A stretch of DNA of 25,778 nucleotides from CAG-411 sp963643465 (GCA_963643465.1 CAVIJT010000023.1:1-25778), one strand, 5' to 3'; positions 9,054 to 16,937 are shown, counted from the stretch's first letter. The notes: generated from the sequence alone by a model not told the origin. A program made the numbers and translations.

Positions 9054-10061
9054 ATGAAAGTAATATCGCTTTTTTCTGGAGCAGGAGGATTGGATTTAGG
9101 ATTTGAAAAAGCAGGGTTTGAAATTCCATATGCAAATGAATATGATAAAGCTATATGGGAAACATATGAAAAAAATCATTTGAATACAAAGTTGATAAAA
9201 GGAGATATTCGACAAATTCCAGATGAAATTTTTGAAGGGGAAATTGATGGGATTATTGGTGGACCTCCTTGTCAATCATGGAGTGAGGCAGGGGCATTGA
9301 AAGGAATTGATGACCCGAGAGGCAAATTATTCTATGAGTATATAAGAATTTTAAAATATAAACAGCCTAAATTTTTTCTTGCGGAAAATGTAAAGGGAAT
9401 GATGGCAAATCGACATAGTCAGGCAGTTAAGGATATAGTAGAAGCTTTTGAAAATTGCGGTTATAATGTAGCAATTAATTTAGTAAATGCTGCTGATTAT
9501 GGTGTAGCTCAAGATAGAAAAAGAGTATTTTATATTGGTTTTAGAAAGGATTTGAATGTAGATTTTCATTTTCCAGAACCAACCACCTTGGAAAAGGAAC
9601 AAAAATTAACTTTTAAAGATATTATTTGGGATTTAAAGGATGATGCAGTCCCAAGTTTAGAAGGAAATAAGACGAATGGTATATTAAAAATGCCAAACCA
9701 TGAGTATTTTATAGGTGCATATAGCCCTATTTTTATGAGTCGTAATAGAGTAAGAGGTTGGGACGAGCAAGCATTTACTGTACAAGCCAGCGGAAGACAA
9801 TCACAATTACATCCACAAGCACCAAAGATGGTTAAAGTAGGAAAAAATGATTGTAGATTTGTGGAGGGAAAAGAAAGTTTATATAGAAGATTGACTGTTA
9901 GAGAAGCTGCAAGAGTGCAAGGATTTCCAGATGATTTTATTTTTTATTATATAGGATTAAATGATGGTTATAAGATGATAGGTAATGCAGTTCCAGTGAA
10001 ATTATCTAGAATAATAGCAGAAGAAATTAAAAGTACATTAGAAAAGGAGTTGCTATCCTAA
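9054..10061 (+). CDS. DNA (cytosine-5-)-methyltransferase, HaeIII type (predicted GGCC)
   Basis: Methylates cytosine in the recognition site and so protects host DNA from the upstream endonuclease. The 335 residues include motif I FSGAGGLDLGF at the N-terminus, the catalytic GGPPCQSWS with Cys73, the ENV motif (AENVKGM) and the C-terminal motif IX/X GNAVPV. The protein follows M.HaeIII closely through ANEYDK, DDPRGKLFYEYIRIL, the DYGVAQDRKRVFYIGFRK block and the target-recognition region MSRNRVRGWDEQAFTVQASGRQSQLHPQAP. This supports GGCC specificity. The repeat unit begins 8 nt after its stop, so this is the last gene of cassette A. Confidence 0.96.
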   Translation: MKVISLFSGAGGLDLGFEKAGFEIPYANEYDKAIWETYEKNHLNTKLIKGDIRQIPDEIFEGEIDGIIGGPPCQSWSEAGALKGIDDPRGKLFYEYIRILKYKQPKFFLAENVKGMMANRHSQAVKDIVEAFENCGYNVAINLVNAADYGVAQDRKRVFYIGFRKDLNVDFHFPEPTTLEKEQKLTFKDIIWDLKDDAVPSLEGNKTNGILKMPNHEYFIGAYSPIFMSRNRVRGWDEQAFTVQASGRQSQLHPQAPKMVKVGKNDCRFVEGKESLYRRLTVREAARVQGFPDDFIFYYIGLNDGYKMIGNAVPVKLSRIIAEEIKSTLEKELLS

Positions 10062-10115
10062 AAAATCCATGCTAACATACCACACATTCTAAGATAGAAG
10101 GAGGTGTGGTAAGAT

Positions 10116-10277
10116 ATGGAATCCAGTAACAACAAGTGTTTAGTCAGTAGTTATGCAATGGTTCAATTCTTTTTGAAGCAACTGCTTAAAGAAAATCTGA
10201 TTGATACAGATACCTATGTATTTGCAATGAACATGGCAAAAGAAGAATACGGACAAAAGCAGAAGAAAAGACATTGA
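10116..10277 (+). CDS. SHOCT-like 53-residue micro-ORF (R1 copy)
   Basis: Begins MESSNNKCLVSSYAMVQFFL and ends with a basic QKQKKRH. The core FLKQLLKENLIDTDTYVFAMNMAKEEYG resembles a SHOCT-type short helical domain (a leucine-rich helix, then LI-x-T-x-x-Y). Related short proteins are, to my recollection, often encoded in clostridial mobile elements near recombinases. GGAGGTG precedes the ATG but sits in the right arm of an inverted repeat, so translation may be restrained. Close copies occur at 15360 and 16615 and remnants at 11901, 13990 and 19341. Role unknown; a recombination accessory factor is a guess. Confidence 0.65.
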   Translation: MESSNNKCLVSSYAMVQFFLKQLLKENLIDTDTYVFAMNMAKEEYGQKQKKRH

Positions 10278-10492
10278 CGTACATGTGTATAGCCTATGGC
10301 TTTTCATTGCCACATATATATACACCTTGAAAAAATATTGTAGCGTATGTACATTGCCTTTACACAAAGTAGCGTATGTGCATAGCACCCGATCAGGCGG
10401 CGAAGTTGGCTATGAGTGGTGTGATAACTAGGGGAGACTCCTATAGTTTAGGTGTGAGATGAAAAAGTTGATATTGAGATGAAGAAATAGGG

Positions 10493-10532
10493 TGTCCTAT
10501 ATCAGTTTAAGTGGCTGATATAGGGCATTTTC
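10493..10532 (+). terminator. R1 terminator
   Basis: TGTCCTATATCAG (10493-10505) pairs with CTGATATAGGGCA (10515-10527), followed by TTTTCTG. Same sequence family as the prfA terminator. Confidence 0.85.
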
Positions 10533-10595
10533 TGTATGGAGTGAAAAGGTGAGTTTGGTGGGGAGGGGGAGCGAGGGTGTCGAAAAATGCTGTTG

Positions 10596-10624
10596 TTGAC
10601 AGAAAATACAAATTTAAATATAAT
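10596..10624 (+). promoter_or_regulatory. R1 promoter driving marR
   Basis: Perfect consensus TTGACA at 10596-10601 and TATAAT at 10619-10624 with 17-bp spacing, 40 bp before the MarR gene. The other repeat copies have TTGTGG at the -35 position, so this one is predicted to be the strongest of the array. ATTAGAATTGTAACTATTAG downstream could hold a MarR operator. Confidence 0.85.
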
Positions 10625-10663
10625 TAGAATTGTAACTATTAGAAAACTAATCAAGGAGGCAGT

Positions 10664-11080
10664 ATGGAACATTCATTACATTACTTACTTATGAAAAATC
10701 ATACGACCATGCAAAAGAAAATTCGAAATAAAATAAAAGAAATGGATTTATCATTAGGGCAGCCTAAAGTGTTAGATTATTTATTAGATCATGATGGTGC
10801 GATTCAAAAAGATATAGCCAGAGGATGTTTTATAGAGCCAGCATCCATTTCGTCGATATTAAATGGCATGGAAAAGAATGAATTAGTTATCAGAAAACTG
10901 GATAAGGAAAATAGACGGAACTATAATATTTACTTAACTGATAAAGGAAAAGAAATTGCCAAAAGGCTACAAGTAGAAATTGAAGCAGTAGAAAAAAATG
11001 CTGTTATTGGATTGGAAAATGATGAGATAGAAAAATTAAAGAACTGGTTAGAAAAAATTTATCAGAATATGGAGAAATAA
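10664..11080 (+). CDS. MarR-family transcriptional regulator
   Basis: 138-residue winged-helix repressor-type protein. The helix-turn-helix covers about residues 42-70 (AIQKDIARGCFIEPASISSILNGMEKNELV), followed by the wing IRKLDKENRRNYNIYLTDKGKEIA, which matches the MarR DxRxxxxxLT pattern. N- and C-terminal helices would form the dimer interface. AAGGAGG precedes the ATG. It sits one base before the start of a membrane protein gene, so it probably controls that gene and itself, typically in response to a small hydrophobic or phenolic ligand. The promoter is supplied by repeat R1. Confidence 0.9.
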   Translation: MEHSLHYLLMKNHTTMQKKIRNKIKEMDLSLGQPKVLDYLLDHDGAIQKDIARGCFIEPASISSILNGMEKNELVIRKLDKENRRNYNIYLTDKGKEIAKRLQVEIEAVEKNAVIGLENDEIEKLKNWLEKIYQNMEK

Positions 11081-11081
11081 C

Positions 11082-11720
11082 ATGAAAGAGAAAAATATAA
11101 TAAATAGAATATTAAGATACGTTTTGGGATTCTTTATAATGACATTGGGGATTGCCATTTCGGTAAAATCAAATCTTGGAGTATCACCAGTTAGCTCTAT
11201 TCCATATACAATTACCTGTGTTATAGGTTTGGAAATGGGAAAAGCGACTATTTTATTTCACATAGCATTGGTTTTCATACAAATAATAATTATGCGTAAG
11301 GACTTTAACGTGATAAATCTACTCCAAATACTGGTCGGTGTATTATTTGGTTATCTTACTACATTTGGGAACTGGCTAATGAGTTTTGTTGATTTACCAA
11401 ATAGTATGTTAATCCGGGTGCTTATGATGTTGGTGAGTACCTTTTTTATTGCGTTAGGTTTATTTTTTTATGTGCCAACTAATTTAATACCACTGGCAGG
11501 AGAAGGAACCATGCTTTGTATTTCTGAAAAATTTGGATTTGAATTTTCAAATGTAAAAATATGTTTTGATGTATTAATGGTTGCTATATCATTGATTATG
11601 TGTCTGATAGTTTTAAATACTATGGGAAGCGTTGGTATTGGAACAGTTATGGCTGCGTTTTTAGTTGGAATAGAATTAAAATGGATTCAAAAATTTGTGA
11701 AAAGATTAGAAGTTCAGTAA
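11082..11720 (+). CDS. YczE/YitT-like (DUF6198-type) multi-spanning membrane protein
   Basis: 212-residue integral membrane protein with about five hydrophobic segments. The N-terminus RYVLGFFIMTLGIAISVKSNLGVSPVSSIPYTI is typical of the YczE family (basic cap, first helix, then a GVSP loop). The loop FVPTNLIPLAGEGT-like segment (residues about 130-145) is also characteristic. The molecular function of the family is not established; some members affect secondary metabolite production and others are co-encoded with MarR regulators, suggesting export or membrane stress. The ATG lies 1 nt after the marR stop with TGGAG upstream, so the two form a two-gene operon. Confidence 0.82.
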   Translation: MKEKNIINRILRYVLGFFIMTLGIAISVKSNLGVSPVSSIPYTITCVIGLEMGKATILFHIALVFIQIIIMRKDFNVINLLQILVGVLFGYLTTFGNWLMSFVDLPNSMLIRVLMMLVSTFFIALGLFFYVPTNLIPLAGEGTMLCISEKFGFEFSNVKICFDVLMVAISLIMCLIVLNTMGSVGIGTVMAAFLVGIELKWIQKFVKRLEVQ

Positions 11721-11900
11721 ATATTAAGTTAAGTTATAATGTAATTAGAAAGGCAATCGCCACAGAGTGGTTGACCGGATTGGAAAAGAAAAAACTTCCA
11801 GAACCGACCAAAGTACAGGGAAGATTTTTACTATTTTGGTGACAAATCAAGTAAATGAATGATATCATAAATTGACATCGAACGCAAGGTTGGCAACAGC
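11721..11900. other. Non-coding remnant upstream of R2
   Basis: No intact gene. A short open stretch at about 11752-11842 in the plus orientation reads ATEWLTGLEKKKLPEPTKV, which looks like the C-terminal end of a real protein, but it has no start of its own and I do not recognise it. The 5' part of the inter-cassette repeat, including ATGCTAACATACC, is missing here. Confidence 0.5.
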
Positions 11901-11996
11901 CTTTGTGAAGAAAATCTAATTGATACAGATACTTATGTATTTGCAATGAACATGGCAAAAGGAGAGTACGACAAAAAAAGAGAAAAAGGCATTGAC
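11901..11996 (+). pseudogene. SHOCT-like micro-ORF remnant (R2)
   Basis: CEENLIDTDTYVFAMNMAKGEYD is preserved, but the first half, start codon and ribosome binding site are gone and the 3' end has shifted register so that the usual TGA is out of frame. Confidence 0.75.
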
Positions 11997-12235
11997 GCAT
12001 ATGTGTACACCCTTGAAAAGCAAAGCAGTGTATGTATATAGCCCGTACTTATCGACGCACATGTGTATAGCTTTAAATTTCCCAAAGCCGCGTATGTATA
12101 CACCTTACGAGAAAGTAGCGTATGTGCATAGCACCCGATCAAAGTGCAAAATTAGCCAAGATGCAGGATAACTAGTCAAGCTAGTGTATCTAGTAGGGTG
12201 AGTTGAGAAATTGAATAGTTGAGTTGAAAAATGAG

Positions 12236-12276
12236 ATGCTCTATATCAGTTTAAGTGGCTGATATAGGGCATTTTT
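12236..12276 (+). terminator. R2 terminator
   Basis: ATGCTCTATATCAG (12236-12249) pairs with CTGATATAGGGCAT (12259-12272), followed by TTTT. Confidence 0.87.
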
Positions 12277-12336
12277 GTATGGAGATAAATGGTGAGATTG
12301 GGAGGGCAGAGGGAGCGAAGGTGTCTGAAAACGGTG

Positions 12337-12365
12337 TTGTGGAAATATGTGGGGTATTATATAAT
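12337..12365 (+). promoter_or_regulatory. R2 promoter
   Basis: TTGTGG at 12337-12342 and TATAAT at 12360-12365, 17-bp spacing, within the conserved block GTGTCTGAAAACGGTG that also precedes the promoters at 15774 and 19592. Confidence 0.7.
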
Positions 12366-12466
12366 GAGTAATATAAATTGGAAGTTATGAGGAGGAATTT
12401 TTGCGTAAGTTTATTACTCACTAATTATGTGATGATAAAAAATGTTATAAGGAGATAGAGTAACAT

Positions 12467-13990
12467 ATGATTTCTAATGAAGAACTGGATAAATTATATG
12501 CGGAAACATTATCAGGATGTAAAACATATAAAGAAGAAATAAAGCGACTGCAGGAAATGAAGAGTGAGCATAAAGACGCAGTAAGAAGAATGTATTGCAA
12601 TAGTCTGTTATATGATATTTCGCAAGGTTATACAAAATATAATCAAGCAAACTATGAGAAAGATGAACTGATACAAGCATATTTGGATATGGTCAAGTTG
12701 TTGCCAAAGGAGTATGAATATTATCATTTGACATATCATTTTTTTAAGCAAGAAAATCAAAAGTGTTTATCTATGCTTGAAAAGTATGTGGACTCTTTGT
12801 ATCAAGATATAAAAGATGAGCTTAAGAAACCAGAAGATTTTATGGATGAAAGTACATTTGTTGATCTGTTCTTTGAACCATTCAAACAGGCTTTTGATGG
12901 TTTCTGGTCTTGTTTGGGAAAGATTTTACGTAAATATTCATCTCAAGAAGGTATTCCAGAACTTTGTGATATAGTTGAACAATATTACAAATGTAAAACA
13001 GATGATGAAGCGTTAGAACTCTTGCTTAATATGACGCAGAAATATCCAAACTTAGTCTTGATTAGAGAATTAGTTGGATATACTTACTATTCAATGAAAA
13101 TGTGGAATAACGCTATTGCATATTTTGAATCTGTGGAAGAAACAGGTATATTTTTTGTAGAGTGTGATTTGTATTTTATGTTGGCATGGAGTTATGGAAA
13201 AGTAAAAAAACATAAGTTAGAAGAAGATTATTATAGAAAAACGGTAGAAATTTTTCCTAACAATATAAATTTTCTGAATAACTTAGGATACAGTTTGTAT
13301 TTGCAGAAAAAGTACAAAGAAGCACTGGATTATTTTAAAAAGTGTTTAGAAATGGATGTGAATTATATTTATGCTGCGAATAACTATGTAAGAGTTCTTA
13401 TAGCGCTTGGCAGAAATAAGGATGCAAAAGTATTTGTTAAATCAGATAAGTACAAGTTATCAAAAGATATTAAGAGGCGCGTAGATAAATTAGATAATTC
13501 AAATGCTAGAATAAAAAAAGAACATGTTAAAGAAGTTGCAGAGAGTTTGGAGGATGAAACATCACAAGAAAATGCAGTTGATTTAGGTATTAAGCGTCAA
13601 CAATTCTCAAATGAAAAGCTGTTAGAAGATGAACTGACAGCAAGAATAGAAGCTGGTATAGAAGTGTTTGGTCTTAAATTAAAAATGTACAAGAGAAAAG
13701 GTGTTTACGGGCGCCAATATATAATACCGATTGGTCGTTTAGATTTGTTGTGTGAAGATAATAAAGGTGATTTATACATAATTGAGTTGAAAAAAGACTC
13801 TGGTTATGATGATGTGTATAAACAAACAGCTTCGTATCTGGATTGGTTTGAGAAAAATGACATTTCTAAAGGTAAAAAGGTATATGGAATCATATGTTTA
13901 AATTCTCCAACTTCAGAATTAATTGATAAAGTACATAAAGATAAAAGAATGAAACTTTTTGAATATCAAATATCATATACGGAATTATAG
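12467..13990 (+). CDS. TPR-repeat protein fused to a NucS-like nuclease domain
   Basis: 507-residue soluble protein. The N-terminal 180 residues are helical and unrecognised. Residues about 170-335 contain degenerate tetratricopeptide repeats, clearest in NINFLNNLGYSLYLQKKYKEALDYFKKCLEMD and the preceding MWNNAIAYFESVEE. The C-terminal 110 residues resemble the NucS PDDEXK nuclease domain: IGRLDLLCEDNKGDLYIIELKK with Asp426 and Glu440-Leu-Lys442, then a YKQTASYLDWF helix with the usual Gln. NucS proper acts on mismatches and branched DNA; here the domain is joined to TPRs, so target choice may come from a partner protein. The R2 promoter and AAGGAGA 9 nt before the ATG suggest expression. An anti-phage role is an inference from architecture and location. 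Confidence 0.85.
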   Translation: MISNEELDKLYAETLSGCKTYKEEIKRLQEMKSEHKDAVRRMYCNSLLYDISQGYTKYNQANYEKDELIQAYLDMVKLLPKEYEYYHLTYHFFKQENQKCLSMLEKYVDSLYQDIKDELKKPEDFMDESTFVDLFFEPFKQAFDGFWSCLGKILRKYSSQEGIPELCDIVEQYYKCKTDDEALELLLNMTQKYPNLVLIRELVGYTYYSMKMWNNAIAYFESVEETGIFFVECDLYFMLAWSYGKVKKHKLEEDYYRKTVEIFPNNINFLNNLGYSLYLQKKYKEALDYFKKCLEMDVNYIYAANNYVRVLIALGRNKDAKVFVKSDKYKLSKDIKRRVDKLDNSNARIKKEHVKEVAESLEDETSQENAVDLGIKRQQFSNEKLLEDELTARIEAGIEVFGLKLKMYKRKGVYGRQYIIPIGRLDLLCEDNKGDLYIIELKKDSGYDDVYKQTASYLDWFEKNDISKGKKVYGIICLNSPTSELIDKVHKDKRMKLFEYQISYTEL

Positions 13991-14178
13991 TGAATAGAAA
14001 ATTTTCTTTTTTAGAAAATTATGGAGAAATATCGGAATTTTTTGTCAGTAGTTATACAATGGCTGAAATCTTTTTGCGAAAGCTATTTGAAGAGAATTTA
14101 ATTGATATATATACCTATGTATCTGCAATGAATATGGTAAAAGAAGAGTATGCCGAAATGGATAAGAAAAAGCATTGA
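13990..14178 (+). pseudogene. SHOCT-like micro-ORF fused to foreign 5' sequence (R3 remnant)
   Basis: The GTG at 13990 overlaps the stop of the upstream nuclease gene by one base. Similarity to the other micro-ORFs begins only at about 14040 (FVSSYTMAEIFLRKLFEENLIDIYTYVSAMNMVKEEYAEMDKKKH). The first 17 residues differ. After the TGA at 14176-14178 the sequence leaves the repeat at once: no iterons, prfA tail, terminator or promoter follow. It marks an eroded cassette boundary inside cassette C. It could still be translated by coupling. Confidence 0.65.
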
Positions 14179-14200
14179 CGCTATAATGAGGATAGAATGT

Positions 14201-15213
14201 ATGGAAGTAATAGTTTATGAAGAAGATATTTGCAATAAACAATATATTTATTTAGATTGGAATGTTGTTAAATATATAAAAAATCCAAGAAAAAAATATT
14301 TGACTTTGGATACAGAGTGTAGAAATATAATTGAAATGAGTAAAAGGAAATAGGTATATCCGTTTTGTGAGGCTCATTTTATGGATTTGGCAAATAATTT
14401 TAAGGATGAGTACAGAACACTAGTTTATGATGATTTGAATTTTTTTGAACAAATTAGTGATGGGTATGGTCTTGCTCAGCGGGCGGAAACTAATGAGTTG
14501 AGAGCCATTCGTTATTCTCCAATTGAAACGTTTGAAAATGTATTAAAAGAGGAAATAGAAATATTGAATTATCTTTATTTATGCCAGAAATGCAACCGAT
14601 GTATATTGATTTGAATCAGGTGGATGAAAAGTTCTTGTTTTATGGTAAATTAGATGATACATGTGGATATGTTGATAAACAGAAATTTGCTTCTATTGCA
14701 AAGGAGTTAGTATTGTCCGCATATACTGATGCAAAAATTTATGAGAAATTGCGAAAATCATTTGTTTCGGATACTAGTTTTAATAGAACTTTGGATTTAA
14801 ATCAAGTAAATGACCAATACACTAATCGAATTGATGAACATTTTTACAAATTAAGAGAAGCATTTAAAATAATTGGAGATGAAGAACGGCTGGCAGAAAA
14901 ATGGAAAGAAGCTGTTATTGATGCAATTTCAATAAATTATGAGGTGAATGAAAAAAGTTTGCCAGAATTGATGGCTATTTCATATGATGTATTAGATTTG
15001 CATCCAGATTTTTATGAACCATTAAAGGGAAAAAATTGTTTTGATAATATATATCGAGACGGAAAAAATGTTTGGTATGCGTCGAAGGCAAAATATTTTG
15101 TGTCAGAAGACAAAAATACACGAAGAAAGGCAAAATTTATTTATAAAGTGTTTGAAGAAAAAGTCAAAGTTTGTAGTATAGAAGAATTTGTTAAGAAAAT
15201 GTCTATAGTATAG
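14201..15213 (+). pseudogene. PIN-like nuclease gene, broken by a stop and a frameshift
   Basis: The start MEVIVYEEDICNKQYIYLDWNVVKYIKNPRK contains YLDWNVVKY, which resembles the first acidic motif of PIN-like RNases. Frame is open to an in-frame TAG at 14351-14353, then continues in the same frame with VYPFCEAHFMDLANNF, the next conserved part (buried E-x-H, then Asp). A frameshift near 14560-14580 moves the rest into another frame, where it reads from MPEMQPMYIDLNQV to the stop at 15213. All three pieces are needed to make one protein of about 335 residues. The gene is probably inactive unless readthrough and frameshifting occur. No repeat-borne promoter precedes it, because the R3 boundary is truncated. 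Confidence 0.7.
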
Positions 15214-15312
15214 TGACATATTAATTTGCATTATTATTGTGAAGGAGTATACAAATACATATGATTGCAGTATAGAAGAAAATAAATATTAAGTTGAAAG
15301 AATGAAACATTC
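15214..15312. other. Short spacer before R4
   Basis: AT-rich sequence with no gene. TGTGAAGGAGT at 15238 followed by ACATATG at 15258 looks like a start site, but only a 6-codon frame follows. AAATATTAAGTT at 15285 is shared with the start of the R2 flank at 11720. Confidence 0.4.
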
Positions 15313-15359
15313 ATGCTAACATACCACATATTCTAAGACAAAAGGAGGTGTGATAAGAC

Positions 15360-15521
15360 ATGGAATCCAGTAATAATAAGGGTTTTGTCAGCAGTTATAC
15401 AATGGTTAAATTCTTTTTGCGAAAGCTATTTGAACAGAATTTAATTGATACAGATACTTATGTATTTGCAATGAACATGGCAAAAGAAGAGTACGGCAAA
15501 ACGGATAGGAGAAAGTATTGA
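15360..15521 (+). CDS. SHOCT-like 53-residue micro-ORF (R4 copy)
   Basis: MESSNNKGFVSSYTMVKFFL start, RKLFEQNLIDTDTYVFAMNM core, and a basic end KTDRRKY. Same length as the copies at 10116 and 16615, with intact start, stop and AAAGGAGGTG. Most changes among the three full copies leave the hydrophobic positions unaltered, suggesting past selection as protein. Confidence 0.65.
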   Translation: MESSNNKGFVSSYTMVKFFLRKLFEQNLIDTDTYVFAMNMAKEEYGKTDRRKY

Positions 15522-15670
15522 CGCATATGTGTACACCTTTGAAAAACAAAGCAGTGTATGTGTATAGCACCCGATCAAGCGGCTAAGTTGACGAAGATGC
15601 AGGAGAACTAGGGAAGATAAGCCTAGTTTAGGTGTGAGATGGAAAAGTTGATAGTGAGATGAAAAAATAG

Positions 15671-15714
15671 AGTGCTTTACTTTAACTTTAAATGGTTAAG
15701 GTAAAGCACTTTTT
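15671..15714 (+). terminator. R4 terminator
   Basis: AGTGCTTTACTTTAAC (15671-15686) pairs with GTTAAGGTAAAGCACT (15695-15710), then TTTT. The stem differs in sequence from the GATATAGGG type but is paired throughout, showing compensated replacement. The terminator at 22521 is its relative. Confidence 0.92.
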
Positions 15715-15773
15715 GCATAGAGTTAAAAGACGAGTTTCTTGGGGAGAGGGAGCGAAGGTGTCTGAAAACGGTG

Positions 15774-15802
15774 TTGTGGAAATGGCTGGGGTATTATATA
15801 AT
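15774..15802 (+). promoter_or_regulatory. R4 promoter
   Basis: TTGTGG at 15774-15779 and TATAAT at 15797-15802, 17-bp spacing, 35 bp before the methyltransferase ATG. Confidence 0.7.
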
Positions 15803-15837
15803 CAGTAATATAAATTTGAATTTGAGAGGATGTTATT

Positions 15838-16458
15838 ATGAAACCATTTTGGGAAAACGAATATTTAAATAAAGAGAAATCGACATTTGGAAATCCAAGT
15901 AAAGAAGTTGAAGACATAGTGCCATTTTTATCTAAAGGTGCAAAAATTCTTGATGTCGGTTGTGGTGATGGAAGACATTCTCTATATTTAGCTGGTTTAG
16001 GCTTTCAAGTAGATGCTTTTGATATATCCAAAAATGCTATTGAGAAAATAGATTATTTAAAAGAACGTAATAATTTGAATATAAATACATATGTATGTGA
16101 TGCTTTAGAGTTTGAATTTAAATACAAATATGACTTAATTATAATTCATGGTGTGTTACAGTTTATTGAAAGAGAAAAACAGCCTAAAATAATTGAATTG
16201 CTAAAGAAGTGGACAAATGTAAATGGATATCATATTGTGGCATTATTTACAGACGAAGAACCTGTGCCTGAAGATTTAAAAGATGTTATGATAGGCGTAT
16301 TCAAAAATGAAGAAATTAAAGGTTACTATAAGGAATGGGAAATTAAAATGTTTGAGAGCAAGAAGTTCAATGATGAACATGAGAATGGCATAAAGCATTG
16401 CCATGCGATGAATAAAATAGTTATAAAGAAGGTTGTTGAATATTCTGTTAATGGGTAA
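15838..16458 (+). CDS. Class I SAM-dependent methyltransferase (TehB-like), cassette D
   Basis: 206 residues. Motif I ILDVGCGDGRHSLYLAGLGFQVDAFDIS at residues about 38-65 binds SAM, with the acidic residue at the end of strand 2 (DAFD). Motif II/post-I YVCDALEF and the strand-4 segment YDLIIIHGVLQFI follow. The N-terminus MKPFWENEY plus the short core resembles TehB and related detoxifying methyltransferases, which act on tellurite or small xenobiotics; the substrate here is not known. GAGAGGATG precedes the ATG. It is the only gene of cassette D, driven by the R4 promoter and followed directly by repeat R5. Confidence 0.88.
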   Translation: MKPFWENEYLNKEKSTFGNPSKEVEDIVPFLSKGAKILDVGCGDGRHSLYLAGLGFQVDAFDISKNAIEKIDYLKERNNLNINTYVCDALEFEFKYKYDLIIIHGVLQFIEREKQPKIIELLKKWTNVNGYHIVALFTDEEPVPEDLKDVMIGVFKNEEIKGYYKEWEIKMFESKKFNDEHENGIKHCHAMNKIVIKKVVEYSVNG

Positions 16459-16614
16459 GTATATGATGAATTTTAGTTTGTCAGGTCGATAAAGTCCAAT
16501 TTCGTCGAACGCTTGAAACTTTCAGTTTGTCGGATGGATAATTTCCAATTTGCAAGATTAAATAATCTATGCTAACATACCACACACTTTAAACAGAGGG
16601 AGGTGTGGTAAGAT

Positions 16615-16776
16615 ATGGAATTCAGTAATAACAAGGGCTTTGTTAGCAGTTATACAATGGTTAAATTCTTTTTACGAAAGTTATTTGAACAGAATTTAAT
16701 TGATACAGATACTTATGTATTTGCAATGAACATGGCAAAAGAAGAGTATGACAAAACGGATAGGAAAAAGCATTGA
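16615..16776 (+). CDS. SHOCT-like 53-residue micro-ORF (R5 copy)
   Basis: MEFSNNKGFVSSYTMVKFFL start, intact to the basic end KTDRKKH. It differs from the R4 copy at few residues. The Shine-Dalgarno GGGAGGTG lies in a perfect 8-bp inverted repeat. Confidence 0.65.
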   Translation: MEFSNNKGFVSSYTMVKFFLRKLFEQNLIDTDTYVFAMNMAKEEYDKTDRKKH

Positions 16777-16937
16777 CGCATATGTGTACACCCTTGAAAA
16801 ACAAAGCAGTGTATGTGTATAGCCCCAAATTTTCCAAAGCCTCGTATGTGCATAGTACCCCGATCAAGCGGCTAAGCTCGCCCGTATGAACGAAGACTAA
16901 GTAACTTTAGGTGCGAGATTGAAAATTGGATAATGAG

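Larger units (their letters stand above)
10069..10624 (+). repeat. Inter-cassette repeat R1 (complete, decayed prfA tail)
   Basis: Order: ATGCTAACATACC at 10069; inverted repeat TACCACAC (10078-10085) with GTGTGGTA (10104-10111); SHOCT-like micro-ORF 10116-10277; four iterons resembling GCRTATGTGTAYASC starting at 10279, 10311, 10343 and 10372; prfA-tail copy from 10391 (DQAAKLA, then out of register with the usual KMQEN end); terminator 10493-10530; promoter 10596-10624. It separates the GGCC restriction-modification cassette from the MarR cassette. Confidence 0.88.
11901..12365 (+). repeat. Inter-cassette repeat R2 (5'-truncated)
   Basis: Starts inside the micro-ORF (11901), then five iterons at 11997, 12028, 12057, 12090 and 12118 (the highest number in the window), a prfA tail at 12137-12175 encoding DQSAKLAKMQDN plus TAG, terminator 12236-12276 and promoter 12337-12365. 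The tail uses different codons from native prfA at many positions (for example AGT, GCA, AAA, TTA) yet keeps the peptide, consistent with a donor prfA under coding selection. Confidence 0.87.
15313..15802 (+). repeat. Inter-cassette repeat R4 (complete)
   Basis: ATGCTAACATACC at 15313; inverted repeat around the Shine-Dalgarno with one mismatch (TACCACAT / GTGTGATA); micro-ORF 15360-15521; two iterons at 15523 and 15554; prfA tail 15573-15611 encoding DQAAKLTKMQEN plus TAG, followed by GGAAGATAAGCCTAGTTTAG, which matches the native sequence downstream of prfA at 18 or 19 of 20 positions; terminator 15671-15714; promoter 15774-15802. This is the copy closest to the native prfA 3' end. Confidence 0.92.

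Noticed and set aside
11600..11842. An 80-residue gene overlapping the YczE-like gene
   Set aside because: Most of it is an alternative frame of the membrane protein gene, without its own ribosome binding site. Only the last part after 11750 looks like a protein remnant.
10279..12132. The iterons as a CRISPR array
   Set aside because: Repeat units are only about 15 bp, degenerate, and the intervening 13-18 bp are similar between copies rather than unique. No cas genes are present.
11933..16867. Minus-strand frames of 65-88 codons across the micro-ORFs, with similar sequence in each copy
   Set aside because: Their mutual similarity simply reflects repeat identity on the opposite strand of the micro-ORF and iterons. 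They lack ribosome binding sites and contain unlikely Cys/Tyr/Thr-rich runs.
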